From Burkholderiaceae bacterium (GTDB lineage: Bacteria > Pseudomonadota > Gammaproteobacteria > Burkholderiales > Burkholderiaceae_E), in the NCBI GenBank assembly GCA_021463505.1, contig JAJTYR010000031.1:1-39809 (forward strand): a DNA stretch of 39,809 nucleotides, in the 5' to 3' direction. Each line of letters opens with the position of its first letter. Position 1 is the first letter of the stretch. A program made the position numbers and the translations under genes. This document shows positions 16,563 through 24,830 of this stretch, one piece after another. Below the pieces are notes generated by a model. That model searched no databases, was not told the DNA's origin, and saw nothing but the letters and a program-made list of their open reading frames with translations.

Positions 16563-18020
16563 TCAGTCCGGGGGCAGCACCTTCCCCGGATTCATGATTC
16601 CGAGCGGATCGAGCGCCTGCCTGATCCGCCGCATCAACGTCATTTCCACCGCCGACTTGTAGCGCGCCGACTCGTCGCGGCGCAGCTGGCCCAGGCCGTG
16701 TTCGGCCGAGATCGATCCGCCGAACGCGTGCACCGCGTCGTGCGTCACCAGGTTGATCGCCGGCTGCTGCGCGAGAAACTCCGCCTCGTGCTCCGGGCCG
16801 CAGCGCCCGGCCGGCGGCGAGACGTTGTAGTGCAGGTTGCCGTCGCCGAGGTGCCCGAAGACCACCATGCGGATGCCGGGAAAGCGCCGCTGCAGTTCGG
16901 TGTTGGTGCGCTCGACGAAGTCGCCGATCGCGGAGATCGGCACGGACACGTCGTGCTTGATGTTCTTGCCGGTGAGCGCCTGCGCTTCCGAGATCAGTTC
17001 GCGCAGCGCCCACAGCGCGCGGCTTTGCGCGCCCGAAGTGGCGACTACCGCGTCGCTGGCGATGCCGGCTTCGATGACGCGCTCCATCAGCGCCTCGAAC
17101 ATCGCGCTCGCGTGGGCCTCGCTCTCGCTGTCGGAGGTCTCGAGCAGCACGTAGTAAGGGCTCGGCTGCGCGAACGGCCGGCGATGCTCGGGATAGTGTT
17201 GCACGACCAGCTCGAGGCAGAGGTCGGAGATCAGCTCGAAAGCGGTGAGCGACGCGCCGAGCGCGGCCTGCGCCTGCCCGAGCAGTTGCAGCGCGACATG
17301 CGGGCTGTCGACCGCAGCCATGGCAGTGATCTGCGCCGCCGGCGGCGGATAGAGTTTCAGCGTCGCGGCAGTGATCACCCCCAGCGTGCCCTCTGCGCCG
17401 ATGAAGAGGTCGCGCAGGTCGTAGCCGGTGTTGTCCTTGCGCAGCCCGCGCAACCCGTGCCAGACGTCGCCGTCGGCCGTGACCACTTCCAGCCCCAGGC
17501 ACAACTCGCGCGCATTGCCGTAGCGCAGCACCGCGACGCCCCCCGCGTTGGTCGACAGATTGCCGCCGATGGTGCACGAACCCTCGGAGGGCAGGCTGAG
17601 CGGAAACAGACGCCCTGCGGCCTCGGCTGCACTGCGCACCTCGCCCAGCGTGCAGCCCGCCTCGACGGTGATCGAGTTGTTGACCGTGTCGAGCGCGCGC
17701 ACGCGCTTCAGGCGCGCCAGCGACAGCACGATCGAGCGGCCGTGGTCGTCGGGCGTGGCGGCGCCCGACAGGCCGGTGTTGCCGCCTTGCGGCACGATCG
17801 CCACGCGATGCTGCGCGCACCAGCGCACGACCGCGGCGACGTCGTCGACCGAATCGGGCATCGCAACCGCGAGCGCACGACCGAAGTAGCGACGGCGCCA
17901 GTCGACGAGGAACGGCTCGAGGCCGGCCGGATCGGTGATCAGGCGACCGCTGAACCGCTGCCTGAGCGATTCGGGGTCGGCCGGGGTGCAGGCCGGCGTG
18001 TCGGGGTCGCTGGTGTTCAT
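16563..18020 (-). CDS. FAD-linked 2-hydroxyacid dehydrogenase (GlcD / D-2-hydroxyglutarate DH type)
   Basis: A 485-residue flavoenzyme of the FAD-binding-4 / FAD-oxidase-C family. The FAD fold carries VPQGGNTGLSG and later KDNTGYDLRDLFIGAEGT; the C-terminal half has the metal-site region GHLGDGNLHYN, then SAEHGLG and LDPLGIMNPGKVLP. Such enzymes oxidise D-2-hydroxyglutarate, D-lactate or glycolate and pass electrons to ETF or quinone. The KDNTGYDL segment and length fit the D-2-hydroxyglutarate/D-lactate group, but the substrate is not proven. It follows ffh by 13 bases and is probably cotranscribed with it, although the functions are unrelated. Confidence 0.88.
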   Translation of the reverse strand: MNTSDPDTPACTPADPESLRQRFSGRLITDPAGLEPFLVDWRRRYFGRALAVAMPDSVDDVAAVVRWCAQHRVAIVPQGGNTGLSGAATPDDHGRSIVLSLARLKRVRALDTVNNSITVEAGCTLGEVRSAAEAAGRLFPLSLPSEGSCTIGGNLSTNAGGVAVLRYGNARELCLGLEVVTADGDVWHGLRGLRKDNTGYDLRDLFIGAEGTLGVITAATLKLYPPPAAQITAMAAVDSPHVALQLLGQAQAALGASLTAFELISDLCLELVVQHYPEHRRPFAQPSPYYVLLETSDSESEAHASAMFEALMERVIEAGIASDAVVATSGAQSRALWALRELISEAQALTGKNIKHDVSVPISAIGDFVERTNTELQRRFPGIRMVVFGHLGDGNLHYNVSPPAGRCGPEHEAEFLAQQPAINLVTHDAVHAFGGSISAEHGLGQLRRDESARYKSAVEMTLMRRIRQALDPLGIMNPGKVLPPD

Positions 18021-18033
18021 CGCCGTCGTATCC

Positions 18034-19389
18034 CTAGCGGATTCCGGGCAGCATGCCCTTCATGCCGCGCATCATCTTCGCGAGCCCGCCTTTCTGCATC
18101 TTCTTCATCATCGACTGCATCTGGTCGAACTGCCCGAGCAGTCGGTTGACTTCCTGCACCGACACCCCGGCGCCGGCGGCGATGCGCCGCTTGCGGCTGG
18201 CCTTGACCAGCTCGGGCCTGGATCGCTCGGTCCTGGTCATCGACTGGATGATCGCGTGCATGCGACGCATCTGCCGTTCGGCCTGCGACATGTCGGCGCC
18301 GGCGGCGGCCTGCTGCAATTGCGACGGCAACTTGTCGAGCAGCGAGGCCAGCCCGCCCATCCGGTTCATCTGGCCGAGTTGCGCGGCGAAGTCGTTCAGG
18401 TCGAAGCGGTTGCCGGCCTTCAGCTTGTCGGCCAGCGCCTTCGCGGTCTTCTCGTCGACCGCCTTGTGCGCCTCCTCGACCAGCGACACGATGTCGCCCA
18501 TGCCGAGGATGCGGTTGGCCATCCGCTCGGGGTGAAAGCCCTCGAGACCAGACAGCTTCTCGCCGACGCCGACGAACTTGATGGGCGCGCCGGTGACCGC
18601 CTTCACCGACAGCGCGGCGCCCCCGCGGGCATCGCCGTCGAGCTTGGTGAGCACCACGCCGGTGAGCGGCAGCGCCTCGCGAAAGGCCTTCGCCGTGTTG
18701 ACCGCATCCTGCCCCTGCATCGCGTCGACGACGAACAGGGTTTCGATCGGCCGCAGCTGCGCGTGCAGCGCGGCGATCTCGCGCATCATGTCCTCGTCGA
18801 TCGCCAGCCGGCCGGCGGTGTCGACCAGCAGCACGTCGTGGTAATGGGTACGCGCCCACTGCGACGCGGCTGCGGCGATGTCGGCCGGTTTCTGATCGGG
18901 CGTGGAGGCGAAGAAATCGGCTCCGGCCTGGGCGGCGACGGTGCGCAGCTGCTCGATCGCCGCCGGGCGGTAGACGTCGCACGAGACGGTGAGCACCTTC
19001 TTCTTCTTCGTCTCGCGCAGCCACTTCGCGAGCTTGCCGACCGTGGTGGTCTTGCCGGCTCCCTGCAGGCCGGCCATCAGCACGACTGCCGGTGGCTGGC
19101 TGGCGAGATCGAGTTCGGCGGTCCTGCCGCCCATCAGCTCGGCGAGCGCGCGATGCACCACCCCCACCAGTGCCTGGCCCGGCGTCAGGCTGCCGAGAAC
19201 CTCCTGGCCCAGGGCCTTCTCGCGGATCCCGGCGATGAGCTCGCGCACCACGGGTAGCGCGACGTCGGCCTCGAGCAGGGCGACGCGGATTTCGCGCAGC
19301 ATCTCCTGCGTGTTGGCCTCGGTGAGCCGGGCTTCGCCGCGCATCGTCTTGACGATGCGCCCGAGGCGTTGCGACAGGTTTTCGAGCAT
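18034..19389 (-). CDS. ffh: signal recognition particle protein Ffh
   Basis: A 451-residue SRP54 GTPase that binds 4.5S RNA and signal sequences and delivers ribosomes to FtsY at the membrane. The N domain (MLENLSQRLGRIVKTMRGEA) precedes the G domain with GLQGAGKTT (107-115), DTAGR, TKLDG and the closing GVGEKLSGLEGFHPERMA. The Met-rich M domain ends in MMKKMQKGGLAKMMRGMKGM. Length is usual. It is divergent from ypjD, a neighbourhood also known in gammaproteobacteria, with only 22 bases between starts. A TAGAAT on the minus strand (19423-19418) fits as its -10. Confidence 0.97.
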   Translation of the reverse strand: MLENLSQRLGRIVKTMRGEARLTEANTQEMLREIRVALLEADVALPVVRELIAGIREKALGQEVLGSLTPGQALVGVVHRALAELMGGRTAELDLASQPPAVVLMAGLQGAGKTTTVGKLAKWLRETKKKKVLTVSCDVYRPAAIEQLRTVAAQAGADFFASTPDQKPADIAAAASQWARTHYHDVLLVDTAGRLAIDEDMMREIAALHAQLRPIETLFVVDAMQGQDAVNTAKAFREALPLTGVVLTKLDGDARGGAALSVKAVTGAPIKFVGVGEKLSGLEGFHPERMANRILGMGDIVSLVEEAHKAVDEKTAKALADKLKAGNRFDLNDFAAQLGQMNRMGGLASLLDKLPSQLQQAAAGADMSQAERQMRRMHAIIQSMTRTERSRPELVKASRKRRIAAGAGVSVQEVNRLLGQFDQMQSMMKKMQKGGLAKMMRGMKGMLPGIR

Positions 19390-19399
19390 GGCCTTGGAG

Positions 19400-19423
19400 T
19401 AAACTGGGTCGGTGCAGATTCTA
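19400..19423. promoter_or_regulatory. interlocked divergent promoters of ffh and ypjD
   Basis: On the minus strand TAGAAT (19423-19418, 5 of 6) lies inside the first codons of ypjD and would start ffh with about a 20-base leader. On the plus strand TAAACT (19400-19405, 4 of 6) lies 6 bases before the GTG of ypjD. The gap between the genes is only 22 bases. No strong -35 was seen on either strand. Confidence 0.45.
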
Positions 19424-20221
19424 CTGGTTATCGTTCACCTGCTCGCCGCGCTCGCCTACCTCGTCGCCTGGCGGATGCCGGCCCGGTTTGCGGGCGCATC
19501 GATGCTGATCGGACTCGTGCTGCACGCCGGTGCGTTGTACGCGGCCGTCTACGGCGAAGGTGGCTGGCACTTCGGCTTCGCGCCGATCCTGTCGGCCACG
19601 TTGTGGATCGGCGTCGCGGTCATGTGGGTCGAAGGGCTCTCGGTGCGCGTCGAGGCGCTGCGCAGTGTCGTCCTGCCGGCGGCGGCGTTGTCGGTACCGC
19701 TGCCGCTGCTGTTCCCGGGCCTCGATCTGAGCGCGCAGGCGACGCGCCCGCTGTTCCTGCCGCACCTGCTGATCGGAACGCTCGCCTACGGGGTGCTGGC
19801 GATGGCCGCGCTGCACGCGCTGCTGATGACCGCGGCCGAGCGCGCGCTGCACGGCGGGGCCCGGGGAGGCGCCAGCGAAGGTTCGCCGTTCGCGCGCTTC
19901 CTCGAAGACCTGCCGCCGCTGCTGGTGCTCGAGCGCATCCTGTTCCGGTTCATCGGCCTGGGATTCGCGCTGCTCACGCTGACCGCGTTCAGCGGCGTCC
20001 TGTTTTCCGAGGAGATCTTCGGCCAGCCGCTGCGCTTCGATCACAAGACGGTGTTCTCGCTCGTGGCGTGGGCGGTCTTCGCGGTGCTGCTCGCCGGCCG
20101 GTGGCTGCATGGCTGGCGCGGACGCACTGCGCTGCGGCTCACCTTCGGCGGCTTCGCGCTGCTGCTGCTCGCTTACGTGGGCAGCCGCCTGGTGCTCGAA
20201 GTGATCCTGCAGCGCCACTGA
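19412..20221 (+). CDS. ypjD: cytochrome c assembly (CcsA/YpjD-like) membrane protein
   Basis: A 269-residue inner-membrane protein with about eight hydrophobic segments. It fits the CcsA/CcmC fold: a first helix LLVIVHLLAALAYLVAW, a central LPHLLIGTLAYGVLAMAALHALL with His residues, and GLGFALLTLTAFSGVLF before FDHKTVFSLVAW. E. coli ypjD next to ffh is the named relative; its role in haem handling or cation export is not settled. The start is GTG at 19412; a GGAG 12 bases upstream is too far for a good site. The stop and the next ATG share one base (TGATG). Confidence 0.85.
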   Translation: MQILLVIVHLLAALAYLVAWRMPARFAGASMLIGLVLHAGALYAAVYGEGGWHFGFAPILSATLWIGVAVMWVEGLSVRVEALRSVVLPAAALSVPLPLLFPGLDLSAQATRPLFLPHLLIGTLAYGVLAMAALHALLMTAAERALHGGARGGASEGSPFARFLEDLPPLLVLERILFRFIGLGFALLTLTAFSGVLFSEEIFGQPLRFDHKTVFSLVAWAVFAVLLAGRWLHGWRGRTALRLTFGGFALLLLAYVGSRLVLEVILQRH

Positions 20222-20529
20222 TGGGCAAGCTGCTCTTCTGGCTGGCGCTGGTCGTGCTCGCCATGCTGGCGATGAAGCTGGTTGCGATCAGCCAGCGCAA
20301 GAGCGCGGCGGGGCGACGAGCCGCCAGTGACTCGGGCGCACGCGCCGCGGGTGCGTCGCCCGCGAGCGGTGACGCGCGGCGCGCCGAAGAACTCCCCGGC
20401 GAGATGATGGTGCAGTGCGCGCACTGTGGCGTGTTCCTGCCGGCGCCGGAGGCATTCGTCGACGGCGCCCACAGCTACTGCGATCGGGCACATCGCGACG
20501 CCCACCGGGCGCGGCAGCCCCGGCGATGA
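20221..20529 (+). CDS. PP0621-type small membrane zinc-ribbon protein
   Basis: A 102-residue protein with one N-terminal membrane helix (LLFWLALVVLAMLAMKL), a disordered basic and Ala-rich linker, and a short C-terminal metal-site motif: Cys66-x2-Cys69, then GVFLPAPEAF and Cys87-x3-His91. This is the PP0621 family pattern, found beside pilS in many beta- and gammaproteobacteria. The function is unknown. The gene overlaps ypjD by one base and pilS by four, so it should be made from the same transcript. Confidence 0.85.
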   Translation: MGKLLFWLALVVLAMLAMKLVAISQRKSAAGRRAASDSGARAAGASPASGDARRAEELPGEMMVQCAHCGVFLPAPEAFVDGAHSYCDRAHRDAHRARQPRR

Positions 20530-22175
20530 ACGACGGCCGCGCTCCGGCTGCGACTCCGGATCCCGCGGCCGCGCCCGCCGACTCGTACCGCGCGGCGTTG
20601 CGCTGGCTGGCGGCGAGCCGGGTCGCGGTGGCGCTCACGTTGCTGGCGTTCGTGCCGCTGCAGGATGCCGGTCGCTTTGCCGCCGAGCTCGGCGACCCGG
20701 TCTGGTTCGAACGGGTGGCCGTCGTCTATCTGCTGGCGGCGATCCTCTACCTGTCGACGTTGCACCGCCTCGACCGCCACTTCGACGCGATGCGGGTGGT
20801 GCACGCGCTGACCGACCTGGTGGCACTGACCGCGCTGATGCACGCTGCCGGCGGTCTGCGCAGCGGCGTGGTCGTGCTGCTGATCGCGGCTCTGGCGGGC
20901 GCGGCGGTTGTCTCGACACGGCGCATGGCGGCATCGTTCGCGGCGGCGGCCACGCTGCTGGTGCTCGCCGAGGCGAGCTGGCCGCTGTTGCACGGCGGTG
21001 GCGACGCCGCGATGACGATGACTGCGGGGCTGGTCGGCGTCGCCTGTTTCGCGACCGCGATGACGGTGAACTGGCTCGCGATCCGGCTGCATGCGCAGGA
21101 AGAGATCGCGCGCCGTCGCGGCGAGGATCTGCGCCGCCAGCATGCAGTCACGTCGCAGGTCGTCGCCGAACTGCAGCAGGGCGTGCTGGTCGTCGGCCCG
21201 CGCGGCGCGGTCACGACGATGAACCCCGCCGCGCGCACGCTGCTGGGCGTCGAGGCCGAGGTGCCCACGCTGGCGGCGGATTCCTCGCCGGCCGGCGGTC
21301 CGGCCTGGGCGGCGTTGCGACGCGCCTACGCGCGCTGGCGCGAGGGCGGCAGCCCGACGCACGCCGAAGTCGAACTGAGCCTGCCTGCGCCCGGTGGCGC
21401 AGCGGTGCGCGTGAGCCTGCGCTTCATGGGTGGCGACGGCGGCGACGACGTGGTCGTGATCCTCGAAGACCAGCGCCTGGTCGAAGTGCGCGCGCAGCAA
21501 CTCAAGCTCGCTTCGATGGGCAGGCTGTCCGCATCGATCGCGCACGAGGTGCGCAACCCGCTGGCGGCCATCCGCCACGCCAACAGCCTGCTGGCCGAGC
21601 GCATCGACGATCCGGCGTTGGCACGGCTGGCCCGCATCGTCGAGGACAACACGGTCCGCATCGATCGCATCGTCGAGGACGTGTTGTCGATCGCGCGGCG
21701 CGAGCGTGCGGGCGACGAATCGATCGACCTGCGGGTCTTCCTGACGGGCTTCGTCACGGAGTTCGCCGCCGCGTCGGGTGCCGATCCGCGGCGCATCGCG
21801 GTGCGTCTCGAGACGGATCGCCCGATCCGCTTCGATCCGAACCACCTGAGGCAGGTGCTGCTGAACCTGCTGGGCAACGCGTTGCGCCACGCCTCGGGAG
21901 CCGAAGGCGCGGTGCTGATCGGCTGGCGCGAGCGCGACGCCCATCGATTAGAATTGACCGTCGCCGATGACGGGTCCGGCTTGCCTCCCGAAATGCTGGA
22001 ACACGCTTTCGAACCCTTCTCCACGACCGATAGCCGCGGCACCGGGCTCGGCCTGTATCTGGCGCGCGAGTTGTGCAACGCCAACGATGCGACGATCCGC
22101 TACGAAGCGGCCACGGCATCCGGCCGCTATCGCAGCGTGTTCGTCATCGAGCCGAAGCGGGACTCACCACGATGA
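20526..22175 (+). CDS. pilS: sensor histidine kinase PilS
   Basis: A 549-residue membrane sensor kinase of the type that controls type IV pilin transcription. About six hydrophobic helices fill residues 25-200, followed by a PAS-like segment (VVAELQQGVLVVGPRGAV), the H-box with His340 in SIAHEVRNPLAA, the N-box NLLGNALRH, and the G-boxes DDGSGLPPE and GTGLGLYLA. In Pseudomonas PilS senses pilin in the inner membrane. No pilin or pilus-assembly gene is in this window, so the targets lie elsewhere. The gene overlaps pilR as ATGA. Confidence 0.92.
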   Translation: MNDGRAPAATPDPAAAPADSYRAALRWLAASRVAVALTLLAFVPLQDAGRFAAELGDPVWFERVAVVYLLAAILYLSTLHRLDRHFDAMRVVHALTDLVALTALMHAAGGLRSGVVVLLIAALAGAAVVSTRRMAASFAAAATLLVLAEASWPLLHGGGDAAMTMTAGLVGVACFATAMTVNWLAIRLHAQEEIARRRGEDLRRQHAVTSQVVAELQQGVLVVGPRGAVTTMNPAARTLLGVEAEVPTLAADSSPAGGPAWAALRRAYARWREGGSPTHAEVELSLPAPGGAAVRVSLRFMGGDGGDDVVVILEDQRLVEVRAQQLKLASMGRLSASIAHEVRNPLAAIRHANSLLAERIDDPALARLARIVEDNTVRIDRIVEDVLSIARRERAGDESIDLRVFLTGFVTEFAAASGADPRRIAVRLETDRPIRFDPNHLRQVLLNLLGNALRHASGAEGAVLIGWRERDAHRLELTVADDGSGLPPEMLEHAFEPFSTTDSRGTGLGLYLARELCNANDATIRYEAATASGRYRSVFVIEPKRDSPR

Positions 22176-23656
22176 CCGATCCTGCCGCTCCAGCGCACGG
22201 CGCCGATGGCCGGGCGACGCGACGCCACATGCGCGTGCTGGTGGTCGACGACGAGGCCGACCTGCGCGAGCTGCTCGAACTCACCCTGGTCGGCATGGGG
22301 CTCGACGTCGATTGCGTGGACAGCCTGGCCGAGGCCGGCAGTCTGCTCGAGCGCCACGCCTACGCGTTGTGCCTCACCGACATGCGCCTGCCCGATGGCG
22401 ACGGTCTCGGGCTGGTGGCGACGATCAATCGGCGCTTTCCGCAGACCCCGGTGGCGGTGATCACCGCCTACGGCAGCGCGGAAAATGCCGTCGCTGCGCT
22501 CAAGGCGGGTGCCTTCGACTACCTCGCCAAGCCGGTGGCGCTCGATGCGCTGCGCAGCCTGGTGCGCTCTGCGATCCACCTTCCGGCGCAGCAACCGGCC
22601 ACGCCTGCCGCTGCTGCGCCCGGCGCCCCGGCCTGGCAACTGCTGGGCGAGTCCGCGGCGATGCAGGAGGTGCGAGCGCAGATCCGGCGACTGGCCCGCA
22701 GCATGGCGCCGGTGTCGATTTCCGGCGAATCCGGCTCCGGCAAGGAGCTCGCGGCGCGCCTCATCCATCTGTCGGGGCCACGCGCTGCGCAGCCGTTCGT
22801 CGCGGTCAACTGCGGGGCGATTCCCGAGGCGCTGATGGAGGCCGAGTTCTTCGGCCACCGCAAGGGCGCGTTCACCGGCGCCGATCACGACCGCGACGGC
22901 TTCTTCCAGGCGGCCAGCGGCGGCACGCTGTTCCTCGACGAGGTCGCCGACCTGCCGCTGGCGATGCAGGTGAAGCTGCTGCGCGCAATCCAGGAAAAGC
23001 GCGTGCGCAAGGTGGGCGCCACGGTCGAGGAAGCGGCCGACGTGCGCATCATCAGCGCGACCCACCAGAACCTCGCGCAATGCGTCGCGGCCGGCCGCTT
23101 CCGCCAGGACCTCTACTATCGACTCAACGTGATCGAACTGAAGCTGCCCGCGTTGCGTGATCGCCTCGAGGACATCCCGCTGCTCGCCGAGGCGATCGTC
23201 GCACGACTCGCGCAGCGCGCCGGCATGGCGCAGGCGCCGCGGCTCGCGTCGATCACGCTGCGCTATCTGCAGAGCTATCGCTTTCCCGGCAACGTGCGCG
23301 AGCTCGAGAACATCCTCGAGCGCGCGCTGGCGTTCTCCAGCGGCGAGGTCGTCAACGTCGAAGACCTCGGCCTGAAGCCCGCGGTCTCCGATGTCGACGA
23401 GAACGAGCGCGCCGAGCCGGCGCCCGAGGCCGATCCGCACCTGGCGGGGGCGCCGGCGAACGAGCGCCGGGTGGTGCGGATCTCCGAAGACGGCATCCCC
23501 GAATCGTTGCCCGACTACCTCGACCAGATCGAGCGCGACACGATCCAGCGCGCGCTCGACAAGACACGGTACAACCGCACCGCGGCAGCGCGGCTGCTCG
23601 GCATCACGTTTCGTGCGCTGCGCTACCGGATGCAGCGCCTCGGGCTGAACGAGTGA
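22172..23656 (+). CDS. pilR: sigma-54-dependent response regulator PilR
   Basis: A 494-residue NtrC-type activator and partner of PilS. The receiver domain (VLVVDDEADLREL) has phospho-acceptor Asp70 in TDMRLPDGDG and the conserved Lys in YLAKP. The AAA+ domain has GESGSGKE, an intact GAFTGA loop (232-237) that contacts sigma-54, and LFLDEVADLP. A Fis-type helix-turn-helix closes the protein (NRTAAARLLGITFRALRYRM). An acidic linker of about 80 residues separates AAA+ and DNA-binding parts. The expected target is pilA with sigma-54. The frame may start at ATG 22172 (ATGA overlap with pilS) or at Met20. Confidence 0.94.
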   Translation: MTDPAAPAHGADGRATRRHMRVLVVDDEADLRELLELTLVGMGLDVDCVDSLAEAGSLLERHAYALCLTDMRLPDGDGLGLVATINRRFPQTPVAVITAYGSAENAVAALKAGAFDYLAKPVALDALRSLVRSAIHLPAQQPATPAAAAPGAPAWQLLGESAAMQEVRAQIRRLARSMAPVSISGESGSGKELAARLIHLSGPRAAQPFVAVNCGAIPEALMEAEFFGHRKGAFTGADHDRDGFFQAASGGTLFLDEVADLPLAMQVKLLRAIQEKRVRKVGATVEEAADVRIISATHQNLAQCVAAGRFRQDLYYRLNVIELKLPALRDRLEDIPLLAEAIVARLAQRAGMAQAPRLASITLRYLQSYRFPGNVRELENILERALAFSSGEVVNVEDLGLKPAVSDVDENERAEPAPEADPHLAGAPANERRVVRISEDGIPESLPDYLDQIERDTIQRALDKTRYNRTAAARLLGITFRALRYRMQRLGLNE

Positions 23657-23697
23657 CGCCGGGGAATCGGCCGATTTCCCGGTCTCACTGGGCCAGG

Positions 23698-24294
23698 ATG
23701 TCCGGGGCCCCGGGCTGGATCGCCGGCGCGCGGCGCGTGCCTTCGCCGAACTTCGACGCACGCCCGGGCGGCGTGGCCATCGACCTCCTCGTGCTCCACT
23801 ACATCAGCCTGCCGCCGGGGCGCTTCAGTGGCGATGCGATCGAGCGCCTGTTCACCAACCGGCTCGACGCGGACGCCGACCCGTCGCTCGGGCCGCTGCG
23901 CGGACTGCGCGTGTCGGCGCACCTGCTGATCAGGCGCCGTGGCGAACTGATCCAGTTCGTCGACACCGACGAACGCGCGTGGCACGCGGGCGCGTCGCGC
24001 TTCCTGGGCCGCGAGCGCTGCAATGACTTCTCGATCGGCGTCGAGCTGGAGGGTGACGGCGGGCACCGTTTCACCGAGCCGCAATACCGCCGGCTGGCCA
24101 CGCTGCTTGCGCTGCTGCGTGCGCGTCATCCGTTGCGCTGGATCGCGGGCCACAGCGACATCGCGCCGGGGCGCAAGCACGATCCCGGGCCGCAGTTCGA
24201 CTGGGAACGCGTGCTGGCGTGGCCCGAGGCGAGCGGGCTCGTACGACCGCACCGATTACGCACGCAAGTCGTCGGGCCGCCAGGCGGGAGGTGA
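23698..24294 (+). CDS. ampD: 1,6-anhydro-N-acetylmuramyl-L-alanine amidase
   Basis: A 198-residue cytosolic amidase that splits anhydro-MurNAc from stem peptides during murein recycling. Zinc ligands His34 (VLHYISLPPG), His152 and Asp162 (GHSDIAPGRKHDPGP) and catalytic Glu116 (IGVELEG) are present; WIAGARRVPSPNFDARP is the AmpD N-terminus. The ATG at 23698 gives the same spacing to Trp7 as in E. coli AmpD. An earlier GTG at 23653, overlapping the pilR stop as GTGA, would add 15 residues and allow translational coupling. AmpD acts on the products of enzymes like the lytic transglycosylase at 7661 and on the recycling route served by Mpl at 33449. Confidence 0.93.
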   Translation: MSGAPGWIAGARRVPSPNFDARPGGVAIDLLVLHYISLPPGRFSGDAIERLFTNRLDADADPSLGPLRGLRVSAHLLIRRRGELIQFVDTDERAWHAGASRFLGRERCNDFSIGVELEGDGGHRFTEPQYRRLATLLALLRARHPLRWIAGHSDIAPGRKHDPGPQFDWERVLAWPEASGLVRPHRLRTQVVGPPGGR

Positions 24295-24614
24295 TGCCGG
24301 CTACGGCGGCGCGACGAGCGCCTGCTTCGCTGGTGCAGCGGCCGAGACCGCGTCGAGCGCCCGCGCGATCGGTGATCCGGGCTGTCGAGCATGCCGGTGA
24401 ACGCATTCGGCAATGCAGCTTGACAACACACCGCGAAAGTGCTCATCGAAGCAATGTGTTGCGTCGACGCCGACAAAATATCGTCCGAGTCAAGCCGAAT
24501 GTCGCCGAATCGTTGCAAGCAATCAACATGGGCCGTAAGATCCGGGTTGTGAATAACAGCGGGATCTCGCGGCAATACAGGTAGTTACCTGAAAATATTG
24601 AAGCGAGACATCAG
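24295..24614. other. noncoding gap after ampD with inverted repeats
   Basis: Relatively AT-rich for this window, with no convincing gene. It holds CAACACA (24424-24430) facing TGTGTTG (24455-24461) across 24 bases, a TTGACA (24420-24425) without a matching -10, and a gapless palindrome-like site CAGGTA-GT-TACCTG (24578-24591). A GCATGCCG / CGGCAATGC pair (about 24388-24417) could form a weak hairpin after ampD but has no T run. The better promoter candidate (24513-24541) is listed separately. Confidence 0.6.
24513..24541 (+). promoter_or_regulatory. candidate sigma-70 promoter upstream of the 44-codon ORF
   Basis: TTGCAA (24513-24518, 4 of 6 to TTGACA) and TAAGAT (24536-24541, 4 of 6 to TATAAT) are separated by exactly 17 bases. 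Transcription would begin near 24548, about 67 bases before the ATG at 24615, and would run through the CAGGTA/TACCTG inverted repeat to the terminator at 24784. Confidence 0.45.
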
Positions 24615-24749
24615 ATGCTGTCCTGGGACGAATCCCTTTCCGAAGCGCCGGCTCAGCCGGCGCCGACCAGAACTCCGGGCCTTCCGGCCGATGCTGCATC
24701 TGCACCGGTTACTGCGGAAATCGCCCCTGCCCGTGGACGAGCGAAATGA
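24615..24749 (+). pseudogene. 44-codon ORF resembling the N-terminal end of NrdB (possible remnant)
   Basis: The frame encodes MLSWDESLSEAP, then a Pro/Ala/Thr-rich stretch, and ends APARGRAK before a TGA. As I recall, NrdB (class Ia ribonucleotide reductase beta) of Burkholderiales begins M-L-x-W-D-D/E followed by a variable Pro/Ala linker and then R-V-x-x-x-D-K-R-I-I-N-G. The first six residues and linker composition fit, but nothing resembling the conserved body follows in any of the three forward frames before the terminator at 24784. It may be the stub of a deleted nrdB. Alternatives are a genuine small protein or chance. No strong Shine-Dalgarno is seen. In related genomes I recall nrdAB lying between ampD and a histone H1-like gene, which is exactly this spot; this is memory, not a search. 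Confidence 0.4.
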
Positions 24750-24783
24750 TCGACGCGGAGAAAGAACACGATCCGAACGCAGT

Positions 24784-24815
24784 GACGCCGAGCCTTCGGG
24801 AGCGGCGTCTTTCTT
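24784..24815 (+). terminator. intrinsic terminator upstream of the histone gene
   Basis: GACGCCG (24784-24790) pairs with CGGCGTC (24803-24809). Inside, CC and GG close a stable TTCG tetraloop, with an AG/AG internal mismatch. TTTCTT follows at 24810-24815. It would end a transcript that begins between ampD and here, which supports the idea that a gene stands or stood in this gap. Confidence 0.75.
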
Positions 24816-24830
24816 GCCCCGAATTCATTA

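Noticed and set aside
14362-17820. 1152-codon open frame on the minus strand
   Set aside because: It is the shadow of the LivF-type ATPase, L,D-transpeptidase, YcbK and the oxidase gene in wrong frames, with no recognisable domain.
16563-19389. Functional link between ffh and the FAD oxidase
   Set aside because: They are 13 bases apart and probably share a transcript, but nothing in the sequence ties protein targeting to hydroxyacid oxidation.
20526-24294. Type IV pilus locus
   Set aside because: Only the regulators pilS and pilR are present; no pilin, secretin or assembly ATPase is in the window.
24420-24425. Perfect TTGACA as a -35 element
   Set aside because: No -10-like hexamer lies 16-18 bases downstream; the sequence there is TCATCG.
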